A stretch of 39,874 nt of DNA from an uncultured Pelagibacteraceae bacterium (lineage in GTDB: Bacteria; Pseudomonadota; Alphaproteobacteria; Pelagibacterales; Pelagibacteraceae), in the NCBI GenBank assembly GCA_902634305.1, contig CACPJJ010000012.1, forward strand, positions 1-39,874, given 5' to 3'. Both the position numbers and the translations under genes were made by a program. This document shows, in pieces, positions 1 through 8,064 of this stretch. Under the pieces are notes generated by a model. It ran no database searches. It was not told where the DNA came from and saw only the letters and a list, made by a program, of their open reading frames with translations. The number at the start of each line of letters is the position of its first letter. The stretch's first letter is position 1.

Positions 1-4
1 TAAA

Positions 5-1243
5 ATGATACATTATAAAAAAGCACTTTTGGAATTAAAAAAAAATAAAATAAAAATATATTCAGAAATAATTTCTGCTGAGGACTCAATTAATAGAATT
101 TCAGCAGTTAATTTAAATTCACCTAATAATTATCCTGCAGCAAACAATACAGCATTTGATGGATTTGCAATTAATTCAAAAGAAACCAAGAATCTTAATA
201 AAAAAAAATCTTTAAAATTTAAAATTATAAAAACTTTAGCTGCAGGGGATAACCCAAATATTAAAAAAATACCTAAATTTTCAGCAATTGAGGTAATGAC
301 TGGAGCTATAATCAAAAAACCTTTTGACACTATAATACCAATAGAGCAGGCACAATTTTTTCAAAACCTAACAAAAACTAAGTATTTGATTATAAATAAA
401 AAAATAAAAAAAAATAACTTTATTAGATTTGCAGGATCAGATTTTAAAAAGAGTGAAATTGTAATTAAAAAAGGTGAAATTGTAAATTCTCAACATATTT
501 TGGCTTTTAAAACTTTAGGCATAAAAAAGATAATCGTGAAAAAAAAACCAAAAATAGTTTTTTACACAACTGGAAATGAAATATCCAATAGTAATAAATT
601 ACCTAATTGGAAAGTTAGAAATTCAAATAGCTACTATTTAAAATCTCTTTTAAAAAATTTACCTTTTGAATTTGTAGAAAAAAAAATTTTAAGAGATAAT
701 GATTTATATAAATTTCAAAATGAAATTAAAAAAAATTTAAAATCAAGAAATGATTTAATATTAACATCGGGAGCTGTATCAGCAGGCAAATTTGATTTTG
801 TTCCAATGATAATTAAAAAGTTCAAATTAAAGTATTCTTTTAAAGGAGCTTATATACGGCCTGGAAAGCCACTAATGTTTGCAAAATTTTTAAATAATAA
901 AGCTTTCTTTGGATTGCCTGGAAATCCAATTTCTTCTGCAGCATGTTTTAGATTTTTTGTATTACCATATTTATATTTTTCTATGGAAATAAATGAAAAC
1001 AAACCTATTAATGCTAAGCTTAAAACACAATTTATAAAGAAAAAAAATTTTACTAGATTTATTAAAGGTCAAATGTCATTTTCAAACAAAGGTATAGCAG
1101 AGTTTAAAGTTCAAAAAGGGCAGGAGTCTTTTAGAATCAAGCCATTTACTAAATCAAACGCTTGGGGCTTATTCCCTAATGGAAAAGATAAATTCAAAAG
1201 AAATGATTATATTAAGTGTTATACACTCACAGGTATAAATTAA
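5..1243 (+). CDS. moeA: Molybdopterin molybdenumtransferase MoeA
   Basis: This enzyme inserts molybdate into adenylylated molybdopterin, the last step of molybdenum cofactor synthesis in the cytoplasm. Family motifs appear in order. An FDGFA segment at 51-55 corresponds to the usual MDGYA. MTGA at 98-101 is followed by an acidic IPIE. TTGNEIS at 188-194 and SGAVSAGKFDFV at 255-266 belong to the MoCF-binding domain, and GLPGNPIS lies at 303-310. The length of 412 residues is normal for MoeA. The ATG follows a TAA at positions 1-3, probably the stop of an upstream gene outside the window, so moeA is likely distal in an operon. The protein is lysine- and asparagine-rich, as expected from the AT bias. 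Only about 60 bases separate it from the next gene on the same strand. Confidence 0.93.
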   Translation: MIHYKKALLELKKNKIKIYSEIISAEDSINRISAVNLNSPNNYPAANNTAFDGFAINSKETKNLNKKKSLKFKIIKTLAAGDNPNIKKIPKFSAIEVMTGAIIKKPFDTIIPIEQAQFFQNLTKTKYLIINKKIKKNNFIRFAGSDFKKSEIVIKKGEIVNSQHILAFKTLGIKKIIVKKKPKIVFYTTGNEISNSNKLPNWKVRNSNSYYLKSLLKNLPFEFVEKKILRDNDLYKFQNEIKKNLKSRNDLILTSGAVSAGKFDFVPMIIKKFKLKYSFKGAYIRPGKPLMFAKFLNNKAFFGLPGNPISSAACFRFFVLPYLYFSMEINENKPINAKLKTQFIKKKNFTRFIKGQMSFSNKGIAEFKVQKGQESFRIKPFTKSNAWGLFPNGKDKFKRNDYIKCYTLTGIN

Positions 1244-1303
1244 ATTTATATTGATTTATGAAATTTAGTTGTGGATTTAATTATTTGGTATTAATAATCC
1301 GAC

Positions 1304-2209
1304 ATGGGTGAACTTAAAAATCCAAAATTAGCTATACCAGTTGCTTTGATGGCTGGTATTTTATGGTCGTTCGGTCCTTATGTTGTGCGTAATATTGATG
1401 AAGCGCATACAGTTCCTTGGCAATATTTATTTACCCGAGGAATGGTAATATTTCTCTTGTTAAACTTTTATCTTTATTTGGAGGAAGGGTTAGATTTTAT
1501 TTATAATTATAAAAAAATTGGTATTTCAGGTTTAATTGGCGGATGTGGCTTAGCTACAGCTATGATTACATTTATTTGGTCAATAACCTCTACAACAGCA
1601 GCGATAACTCTTCTTTGCCTTGCGGCAATGCCTTTTATAACAGCCTTATTGGGTTTTTTATTTTTAAAAGAAACAATATCAACGAACGTTTGGGTAACTA
1701 TAGGAGTTGCTACAGTAGGAATTATAATAATGGCAATCGGAAATCATGAAAAGAATACATTATTTGGTTTTCTTTTAGGAATGATTTCTGCAGTGGGGTT
1801 TTCAGTTTTTTCAGTGAGTTTGAGATGGAAAAAGGAAACCCCAAAATTTACTACAGTTGCTATTGCAGGTCTAATTTGTTTTTTAGTATCTTTAATTGTT
1901 ATTACTAGTAAAGATTTAACTCTATTTTCATCTAGCAAAAATCAATCTTTATTTGCAGTTCATGGAACAATAGTTTGTCTAGGCATGATATTATATGCAA
2001 CTGCATCAAAAAATATTCAAGCAGCCGAATTAACTTTGCTTTCTTTAACAGAAGTAGTTGCAGGAATTTTTTGGGTGTGGCTCCCATGGCTTGGAATTAA
2101 CGAAATACCATCAACAAATACTATAGTTGGTGGTTTTTTAATATTTATATCAATTTTTTATTATAGTTTAATAATAAATAATAATAGAAGATTTATAGCT
2201 TTAAATTAA
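1304..2209 (+). CDS. DMT-superfamily (EamA) transporter
   Basis: This is an inner-membrane permease of the drug/metabolite transporter superfamily. At 301 residues it matches the usual two-EamA-repeat, ten-helix layout. Hydrophobic segments cover almost the whole protein, with a short charged connector in the middle near the HEKNT segment at about 147-151. The second half ends in a typical EamA segment, with TLLSLTEVVAGIFWVW before the last helix. The substrate cannot be read from sequence. Its stop lies 5 bases before the start of the glycine amidinotransferase gene, so the two are probably cotranscribed. The transporter may therefore move an amino acid or guanidino compound, but that is only an inference from the pairing. 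A second EamA gene lies at 9417-10280. Confidence 0.85.
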   Translation: MGELKNPKLAIPVALMAGILWSFGPYVVRNIDEAHTVPWQYLFTRGMVIFLLLNFYLYLEEGLDFIYNYKKIGISGLIGGCGLATAMITFIWSITSTTAAITLLCLAAMPFITALLGFLFLKETISTNVWVTIGVATVGIIIMAIGNHEKNTLFGFLLGMISAVGFSVFSVSLRWKKETPKFTTVAIAGLICFLVSLIVITSKDLTLFSSSKNQSLFAVHGTIVCLGMILYATASKNIQAAELTLLSLTEVVAGIFWVWLPWLGINEIPSTNTIVGGFLIFISIFYYSLIINNNRRFIALN

Positions 2210-2214
2210 ATTCA

Positions 2215-3330
2215 ATGAGCTCTGAAAAAATAATTGTAAATAGTTGGAATGAATGGGATCCTTTAAAACATGTAATTGTTGGTAAAGCTGATGGTTGCTG
2301 TATTCCTGCACCAGAACCAGCTTTGGATGCAAAAGTACCAGAAGATTCTGATATGAAAGGAAAATATGGACCTAGAACAAAAGATACAGTTGATAAAGCA
2401 AATGAACTTTTAGACAATTTTGCTAATTTGTTAACAAAAAGAGGAATTAAAGTAGATAGACCTCAACCAATAGATTTTAATCAAAAAATATCAACACCAG
2501 ACTGGAAAGCTGAAAGTATGTTTGGGTGTATGCCAGCTAGAGATGTAATTCTTACAGTTGGAAATGAAATGTTGGAAGCAACAATGAGTTACAGATGTAG
2601 ATGGTTTGAGTATTTAAACTACAGACCCCTTATTCAAAAATACTATAATTCAGATCCAAATATGAGACACGAGTCTGCCCCAAAGCCAAGATTAACTGAT
2701 GCTGACTATAGAAAAGATTATTTATCAGATAAAATAGGAGATCAAAAAAGGCTTGAATGGACTGCAAAAAAATTTTTTGTAACTACTGAAGAAGAACCTC
2801 TTTTTGATGCAGCTGATATACTTAGATTTGGTAAAGATTTAATTGTTCAGCATGGATTCACAACAAATTTAAAAGGAATAAATTGGTTAAAAAGACATTA
2901 TAAAAATCACAGAGTCCATGGAGTAAACTTTCCTGGAGATCCTTATCCAATACATATTGATGCAACTTTTACACCTATTAAACCAGGATTAATTATTAAC
3001 AACCCACAAAGAAAATTACCAAAGGAACAAAGAAAACTTTTTGAAGATAATGATTGGGAAATAGTTGATTCAGCTCAACCTGCACACAATTCTCCTCCTC
3101 CATTATGTTATTCATCTGTTTGGCTTTCTATGAATGTTTTAGTTTTAGATCCAAAAACAGTATGTGTAGAAAAAAGTGAAGTTTATCAAGCTGAGCAGTT
3201 AGATAAACTTGGTATGGAAGTAATTCCAGTAGATATGAGAGATGCGTATGCTTTTGGTGGTGGACTTCATTGTTGTACAGCAGATGTTTATAGGGAAGGT
3301 AAATTAGAAGATTATTTTCCTATACAATAA
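2215..3330 (+). CDS. Glycine amidinotransferase-like enzyme (AGAT family)
   Basis: The protein belongs to the arginine:glycine amidinotransferase family, which moves the amidino group of arginine to an amine such as glycine to give guanidinoacetate and ornithine. The catalytic elements of the pentein fold are present: FDAAD at 197-201 with the likely acid Asp201, IHIDATF with His247, and GGGLHC with the nucleophile Cys353 near the C-terminus. The residue after this Cys is another Cys; as I recall it, the animal enzymes have Trp there. At 371 residues the protein is full length without the animal mitochondrial leader. The start sits 5 bases after the EamA transporter stop. The acceptor amine could differ from glycine, since related enzymes act on inosamine phosphates and other amines. 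The family call is firm; the exact substrate is inferred. Confidence 0.87.
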   Translation: MSSEKIIVNSWNEWDPLKHVIVGKADGCCIPAPEPALDAKVPEDSDMKGKYGPRTKDTVDKANELLDNFANLLTKRGIKVDRPQPIDFNQKISTPDWKAESMFGCMPARDVILTVGNEMLEATMSYRCRWFEYLNYRPLIQKYYNSDPNMRHESAPKPRLTDADYRKDYLSDKIGDQKRLEWTAKKFFVTTEEEPLFDAADILRFGKDLIVQHGFTTNLKGINWLKRHYKNHRVHGVNFPGDPYPIHIDATFTPIKPGLIINNPQRKLPKEQRKLFEDNDWEIVDSAQPAHNSPPPLCYSSVWLSMNVLVLDPKTVCVEKSEVYQAEQLDKLGMEVIPVDMRDAYAFGGGLHCCTADVYREGKLEDYFPIQ

Positions 3331-3558
3331 TTAGCTAGGATTTTGTTTTAAAAATTCAATATATTTTATTACTTCATCAAATTTCTCATCTTCTATATTT
3401 TTATAACTAGTGTTAAATTTACTTTTGACACATATAGCGACGTGTGCATATGGATTTCTTCCTTTCGGGTGATTTGGATGATCTGGCAATTGTCCCTGTA
3501 AATAATCACCAGCTTCCTGAATAATTTTCCACAGTTTACTTGCGTTTTCTTTGTTCAC
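3331..3558 (-). CDS. Small uncharacterised protein, 75 aa, whose 5' end is duplicated at 8004-8066
   Basis: A small soluble protein of 75 residues begins with GTG; no function is assigned. It contains a conserved-looking central segment, HPNHPKGRNPYAHVA (about 27-41), and an acidic C-terminal helix. The stretch SYKNIEDEKFDEVIKYI (about 51-67) loosely recalls the C-terminal part of phage ORF6C/antirepressor proteins, which I rate as a weak resemblance. The first 63 bases recur exactly at 8004-8066, where the truncated copy's GTG overlaps the stop of the MFS gene. Before the island arrived, this gene was therefore probably the translationally coupled downstream partner of that transporter. A GAAGG sequence sits just upstream of the present GTG. 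The stop codon abuts that of the amidinotransferase on the opposite strand. Confidence 0.65.
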   Translation of the reverse strand: MNKENASKLWKIIQEAGDYLQGQLPDHPNHPKGRNPYAHVAICVKSKFNTSYKNIEDEKFDEVIKYIEFLKQNPS

Positions 3559-3560
3559 AC
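3498..3560 (+). repeat. Outer direct repeat, left copy (63 bp)
   Basis: The sequence is identical to 8004-8066. Allowing one mismatch it extends to 3494-3560 against 8000-8066. It encodes codons 1-20 of the intact 75-codon gene on the minus strand. Confidence 0.9.
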
Positions 3561-3575
3561 CTTCACTTTTCTTGT

Positions 3576-3608
3576 TTTATCTCAAATGTCTCTAGTCGTG
3601 TCTCTAGT
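3576..3608 (+). repeat. Inner direct repeat, left copy (33 bp)
   Basis: The sequence is identical to 7855-7887, in the same orientation; with one mismatch it extends four bases to the left. It contains two tandem copies of TGTCTCTAGT separated by CG, a pattern that could be a recombinase or protein binding site. It lies 15 bases inside the left outer repeat. Confidence 0.88.
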
Positions 3609-3663
3609 ATCCTATAAAATCCTATATTGTTAAAATTTTGAACATTTTTTTAATTGAGAAAAA

Positions 3664-6600
3664 TTAATTTTCTTTAGCCCATTTTTTTATAGTATTTACA
3701 CATTCTTTTAAATTATCTCTAATTTCATAAACCCAAAATCTTTTTACATCCCATCCCAATTCAAACAATCTAAGATTTCTAACTTGGTCTCTTAAACATA
3801 ATTCGCCATCCCAATTTTTATGGTATTTTTCTCCATCAACTTCAATATCAAGTTTAGCACCTTTTTTGCTAATAAAAGCAAGATCTAATCTATACTGATC
3901 AATATTGTACTGAGGTATTGTTTTAATTTTGTTTTTATAAAGTTCTTTATAAAGGATTTTTTCCCAGTCTGAAACTTTATCAGGGTCAGTAACAGAAGGA
4001 TAATTTGGCCCATAATCTTTTTTTATTTCTTCTTCATTGATTTCATCTTCATATGTTAATTCTCTGGTATATTTTGCAAAAGAAGATAAGTAGCTAATTC
4101 CACATTTAATACATGCAGACATATCTCCAATTGTTATCAATGCTCCTCTCGCTCTAGTAATTGCGACATTAAATAAATTTCCGTTATTTTTTAAAAAGTG
4201 CAAAGATCCTCTGCTTATACCTTTTGAAACAACAGGAGAGAAAATCATTAAATCTCTTTCGTCGCCTTGAAATTTATGGACTGTGTCGCAAATAAAATCT
4301 CTAGAATTTAATTCTTTAAGTAGTTTTTCGTCTTTTGTTATAGCTTGTCTAATATAATTTATTTGAGCTCTAAATGGACTAACAATTCCAATTGATCCTT
4401 TGTATCCTTTTTTAAATATAAGGTCGTTCAAATATTTTAAAATTTTATCTATTTCCAAATTATTAAAAGCACCACCACCAGAAGGCGGAATTTTAGTTTC
4501 ACCAGCGAGATCTATCCATCTTACTGCAGGCTTTTTATCTTTAAGTGTTCTTAAATTTTCATACCTTGTAGCGATTCTTAAATTTTCTCCATAAAATTGT
4601 TTATTTGAAAAGTTAATTATTTGGGCATGAGACCTATGATGGTCTTTTAAATTAATTATATCATTAGGGCTACAATATCCCTTTGCAAGATCAAAAAACG
4701 ATACGTTTGAATAATTCCAACCAGTAAAATTTTCAAAAACGTCATGTTTAGTCATTAATTGAATATCTTGTTGTTTTCTCAGTATAGATATATGCCTTAA
4801 TTGTTTAGGGTCGCCAATAACTACAACAGATTTACATCTGTACATTAGAGGAAGTAGGGAAGCTATATCGCACTGGCTAGCCTCGTCTACAACTAAAATA
4901 TCAAAAAAATTAGATTGGAAAGGAATTCTTGTTGCAGACAAAGATGTCACTGCCCAACAAGGAAGCATATTAGTTATATGAGGAAACAATCTATAATATT
5001 TTGCCCAAACTGATTTAGTAATCTTGTCTCCTTTATCATCGCTACTTGTAATCAAATTTAATAAAGATGAGTAGTCATTTAAAACTTTTCTTTCATCTTG
5101 AGTTAATCTGTTTGGTTGTAATTTAAGCCAAGACTTCCAAAGATCTTCAGAATTGTCAGATATTTTTTTTAGTAATTTGTTAGATAGTTTTGATATATCT
5201 TCGGGTTTTTCGCTTTTTGATAATTTTTTAACGCTGCTAAAATAATTATTAATCTGTGTATATGAATCTAGCTCATTTATTAATTCTCTAATAAAATCCA
5301 ACCATTTAGATCTATTTCTTAGGTTTATATTTTGTTTAGGAGCTGGTGTTTTAAATTTTTTAATTTTTAAAATATTATCTATGATATTTTTTGTAGACTT
5401 AACATCTTTATCTCTTTCTTCTTTAGTCCACCAATCCATAATTCCTAAACCCCCTACATCTTTTGATTTTTCAAGTGTTCTCCAAACTGAAGATAATTCT
5501 CCGATCATTTTTTTATATTTTTCTTGGTTTTCAGGGACAGAGAGTTCTTTAAATAATTCCTCTGATTTTTCTCTTACTGGATATAGTTTTTGATCAAATT
5601 GATCTACCTGATTCCTTAAGTTAATAATTTCATCCAATCTTTTTTGATACTCAATTCTTTGGCTTAATAACCTTTGATGTTTTTCTATATAGTCTTTGTA
5701 ATTATTTTGTTCAGTTTTGTTTACTTTTGTACTTAAAAGTGTAGTTAAATATTCAGAAAGATTTGTTTGATAATGGCTCCTTCCTTGTCTGAGCAAAACT
5801 GGATTCGGGCCTAAACCATTTACTCTATACTCCACCACGTCTACAGCTTTGTTGTTTTTGCTAGCGAATAAAACTTTTTTCTTATTGAAAGCAGCATTTA
5901 CCAAAATAGAAGTTACAACTTGGGATTTTCCTGTACCAGGTGGCCCCGTTATCACTGTAAGAGTATTGTTTAAACTACTTTGTACAGCTTCTCTTTGTTC
6001 GTTATTTAAAGGAAGAACTTCAATTAAATTATTATTCTCATTATTTTCGGTTTTGTCAAAGTTATTACTTAAAAAATTTCCTAAACTTGTTTCATTGTAT
6101 TCTTCTAGGTTTAGCTCAGAAAGTTTATTTAGTTCTTTTTCAAGTCCCTGTGTAAACATTGATTTTGCGCCAAAAATAATTACAGCTTTGTTATAAATTC
6201 CAAGTTCTTGTATTTCAGAAAGATTTTTATCTTTTGAAAGGTTGTAAGGGTCAATTTTTTCTTGCCATTTCCAATTAGGTCTTATTTTTTGAAGTCTAAT
6301 AAATACATCTTCTAAATCAGGTAGATCTTCATTATCACTTAAACCTAACTCTTCATAAATTAAAAGGGTTTCTTCAAAACGTGCACTGCTTTGGCTTTCA
6401 TCTGTTACATTTCTTATAAATGATGGATTTAAGTTTGGAATGTCTTCATTTACTTCAATTGAATTTTTATTTGTAAGATCTAACGGAAAAGTAAAAACTG
6501 GCTCAACAAATTTATAGGTTTGGCCTTTTTTTGATGTAATTTCCATAATACTGACTGGATATCCAAGGTAAGCAGTTTTATCACTTTTAAAGCTTTTTGA

Positions 6601-7014
6601 TTTTGATACTAATTTTTGTGCATTTTCATTTTTGCTTAATTCGTTACCTAAACTAACATTATCCAATAAAGGCAATTTTTCTAATTCTGCATAATCATAA
6701 TCATATTTACTTTGAGCAAATGCTCTAATTCCATTTTCAGAGTCATTTGTAATACAATCCAAGTAATAGTTTGAAAGTTTTTCTAAAATTGTTTTATCTT
6801 TTTTTTCTGCTTTAGTTTTTTTGTTTACTTCTGGATCAAAAGATTTTAGTGACCAACCATACTTTTTATTCTGAATAACTTTGCCTTTAAGTTTTCCATA
6901 CAACAATGAGTTGATTTGAGTTTTATCAACATCCAATTTAGATGCGATCAGTCGAGCTTTAATACCCGGTTCGTTTTGTATTATAGCTAATATTTTATTT
7001 TCTAAATCCTTCAT
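3664..7014 (-). CDS. SF1 helicase fused to a PD-(D/E)XK (Vsr/DUF559-like) nuclease, with N-terminal winged helix
   Basis: This 1116-residue protein probably unwinds or translocates on nucleic acid and cuts it. Residues 1-55 form a winged-helix-type domain (PGIKARLIA, then INSLLYGKLKG). The SF1 helicase of the AAA_11/AAA_12 (UPF1/Dna2-like) type shows Walker A GPPGTGKS (357-364), VVDEAS with Asp710-Glu711, GDPKQL (734-739), HRSH (793-796), VHKFQGDERD (about 912-921) and NVAITRARG (949-957). A charged, probably helical insert lies between motifs I and II (about 430-640). The C-terminal 1015-1116 carries a nuclease core with Asp1044 and Glu1058-Val-Asp1060, followed by DGEKYH. The same layout occurs in proteins of bacterial defence islands. 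Two small genes start 52 bases away on the other strand. No frameshift is seen. The defence role is inferred. Confidence 0.85.
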   Translation of the reverse strand: MKDLENKILAIIQNEPGIKARLIASKLDVDKTQINSLLYGKLKGKVIQNKKYGWSLKSFDPEVNKKTKAEKKDKTILEKLSNYYLDCITNDSENGIRAFAQSKYDYDYAELEKLPLLDNVSLGNELSKNENAQKLVSKSKSFKSDKTAYLGYPVSIMEITSKKGQTYKFVEPVFTFPLDLTNKNSIEVNEDIPNLNPSFIRNVTDESQSSARFEETLLIYEELGLSDNEDLPDLEDVFIRLQKIRPNWKWQEKIDPYNLSKDKNLSEIQELGIYNKAVIIFGAKSMFTQGLEKELNKLSELNLEEYNETSLGNFLSNNFDKTENNENNNLIEVLPLNNEQREAVQSSLNNTLTVITGPPGTGKSQVVTSILVNAAFNKKKVLFASKNNKAVDVVEYRVNGLGPNPVLLRQGRSHYQTNLSEYLTTLLSTKVNKTEQNNYKDYIEKHQRLLSQRIEYQKRLDEIINLRNQVDQFDQKLYPVREKSEELFKELSVPENQEKYKKMIGELSSVWRTLEKSKDVGGLGIMDWWTKEERDKDVKSTKNIIDNILKIKKFKTPAPKQNINLRNRSKWLDFIRELINELDSYTQINNYFSSVKKLSKSEKPEDISKLSNKLLKKISDNSEDLWKSWLKLQPNRLTQDERKVLNDYSSLLNLITSSDDKGDKITKSVWAKYYRLFPHITNMLPCWAVTSLSATRIPFQSNFFDILVVDEASQCDIASLLPLMYRCKSVVVIGDPKQLRHISILRKQQDIQLMTKHDVFENFTGWNYSNVSFFDLAKGYCSPNDIINLKDHHRSHAQIINFSNKQFYGENLRIATRYENLRTLKDKKPAVRWIDLAGETKIPPSGGGAFNNLEIDKILKYLNDLIFKKGYKGSIGIVSPFRAQINYIRQAITKDEKLLKELNSRDFICDTVHKFQGDERDLMIFSPVVSKGISRGSLHFLKNNGNLFNVAITRARGALITIGDMSACIKCGISYLSSFAKYTRELTYEDEINEEEIKKDYGPNYPSVTDPDKVSDWEKILYKELYKNKIKTIPQYNIDQYRLDLAFISKKGAKLDIEVDGEKYHKNWDGELCLRDQVRNLRLFELGWDVKRFWVYEIRDNLKECVNTIKKWAKEN

Positions 7015-7066
7015 AGAAGTTCAACATATTGCCATAATTATAATTTAGATAATTAACATAACTCAA

Positions 7067-7621
7067 ATGTATTTAAAATACAGTCCTTATTTATCCTCAA
7101 TTTTACATAGCACTAAAACTATTCCCCAGAAATGGTTTAATGATATTAAATATGTTGAATTTGATGAATTACTTTCATCTTCGGTGGGAGCACTTGCTTT
7201 AGTTTTTAGATGGAAAAATTCTGAAAAAAATGAATTTACAGAAATTGCTTCAGGAATGTTATCTTCAAGTTATGTTTATGGAGATCCTGTTGGAACAATT
7301 GCATCAATTGCAGCTCTTGGATATTCATATTCTAAAACTAAAAATGAAGAAAGTTTCAGAAAATTCAAATGGGCAGCTATAAGAGGTGCCACAGGAGTTG
7401 CTGCTTTTGCTTTATCTACAAAATTAATATCCATAACTATTCTTAATGTTTTAATTGGAATTTGTGCAGCTGCTGTAGTTAGAAAAGTTGTAGGAATTTT
7501 AAGATTATGGGAATACAGACATTTTTTAAAAAATTTAAAAAAATATATACCTGTTCTTAAAAAAGAAATGTCGAGAAGAGAGTTCATTACTTTAAAAATG
7601 TTTACTTTCAAAAATGCTTGA
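7067..7621 (+). CDS. Uncharacterised membrane-associated protein, 184 aa
   Basis: I do not recognise this family. The ATG is divergent from the helicase-nuclease gene, with 52 bases between the two starts, so they may share a regulatory region. The N-terminal half has a soluble look, with an EFDELLSSSVGALALVFRW segment at about 32-50. From about residue 70 come small-residue-rich hydrophobic stretches: a Gly/Ala/Ser segment around 80-95, AAIRGATGVAAFALS at about 113-127, then ITILNVLIGICAAAVV. One to three membrane helices or a pore-like hairpin are plausible. The tail is strongly basic (KNLKKYIPVLKKEMSRR). Position inside the repeat-bounded island suggests it works with the helicase-nuclease, perhaps as membrane effector or anchor; this is speculation. 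Confidence 0.6.
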   Translation: MYLKYSPYLSSILHSTKTIPQKWFNDIKYVEFDELLSSSVGALALVFRWKNSEKNEFTEIASGMLSSSYVYGDPVGTIASIAALGYSYSKTKNEESFRKFKWAAIRGATGVAAFALSTKLISITILNVLIGICAAAVVRKVVGILRLWEYRHFLKNLKKYIPVLKKEMSRREFITLKMFTFKNA

Positions 7622-7672
7622 AGCATTAATTATCATCGAAATAACAGCTTTAGTATGGTATCTGTCAAATAA

Positions 7673-7837
7673 ATGAATACTGCATTAACTATTATTGGTC
7701 TTGCAATGTTTATTTTTATTGTTGTTTTTAGTTTAAAACGTGCAAAAGAAAAAAAGAAAGCTCAACAAGAAGAGCACGAGAAAATCAAAGCTTATGGTGA
7801 AAGTATTAACGAAGAGACAAGAAGCAAAAATAGATAA
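7673..7837 (+). CDS. Small single-pass membrane protein, 54 aa
   Basis: A short reading frame begins with ATG 51 bases after the stop of the 184-residue gene on the same strand. Residues 3-20 are one hydrophobic helix (TALTIIGLAMFIFIVVFS). Residues 21-54 are highly charged, starting LKRAKEKKKAQQEEHE, and could form a cytoplasmic coiled coil. It ends with TAA. There is no cysteine and no known motif. The composition (one N-terminal helix plus a charged helix) is common among small membrane adaptors, and a real gene is more likely than chance because helix and charge pattern are orderly. It lies inside the repeat-bounded island and may be cotranscribed with the preceding gene. Confidence 0.5.
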   Translation: MNTALTIIGLAMFIFIVVFSLKRAKEKKKAQQEEHEKIKAYGESINEETRSKNR

Positions 7838-7854
7838 TATTTTGCTTAGTTTGA

Positions 7855-7887
7855 TTTATCTCAAATGTCTCTAGTCGTGTCTCTAGT
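7855..7887 (+). repeat. Inner direct repeat, right copy (33 bp)
   Basis: The sequence is identical to 3576-3608 in the same orientation. It contains the TGTCTCTAGT doublet. It begins 17 bases after the stop of the 54-residue gene and lies 116 bases inside the right outer repeat. Confidence 0.88.
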
Positions 7888-8003
7888 TTTTAAGTTTTTT
7901 TAGTGAATCTTTATGCGATTTATTTTTAATGAAAGTTAAATAGTCCGCATAACTAGTGTGATGTAAGGTGATGTAGGGTGGAGTAAGTTGTCAGTCTAAC
8001 CCC
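7888..8003. other. Non-coding or relic segment at the right end of the island
   Basis: These 116 bases lie between the inner and outer right repeats. They hold a near-tandem repeat, GTGATGTAAG followed by GTGATGTAGG, and are less AT-rich on the right than the surroundings. On the minus strand an open frame without a start codon (about 35 codons, ending near 7887) reads through it and could be the relic of a lost gene. No comparable segment exists at the left end. Confidence 0.4.
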
Positions 8004-8064
8004 GTAAATAATCACCAGCTTCCTGAATAATTTTCCACAGTTTACTTGCGTTTTCTTTGTTCAC
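7996..8064 (-). pseudogene. Truncated copy of the 75-aa gene (22 codons)
   Basis: The GTG start and the next 19 codons are identical to those of the gene at 3331-3558. After codon 20 the frame reads Arg-Gly-stop, because the sequence changes at the island boundary. Its GTG overlaps the TGA of the MFS transporter (GTGA). It is most simply the 5' stump of the original gene left next to its old operon partner when the island inserted. Confidence 0.7.

Noticed and set aside
1543..1749. 68-codon frame inside the first EamA gene
   Set aside because: It is in another frame of a clear membrane protein gene and has a Tyr/Asn/Ser-rich random translation.
5849..6196. 115-codon frame on the plus strand inside the helicase gene
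   Set aside because: It is antisense to the conserved Walker A region, has a low-complexity Ser/Phe/Leu-rich translation and no recognisable motif. It is a shadow of the real gene.
7276..7626. 116-codon minus-strand frame over the 184-residue gene
   Set aside because: Both frames are uncharacterised, but the plus-strand one has the more orderly soluble/hydrophobic/basic layout and a sensible divergent arrangement. The minus frame would run head to tail into the helicase start region with no signals.
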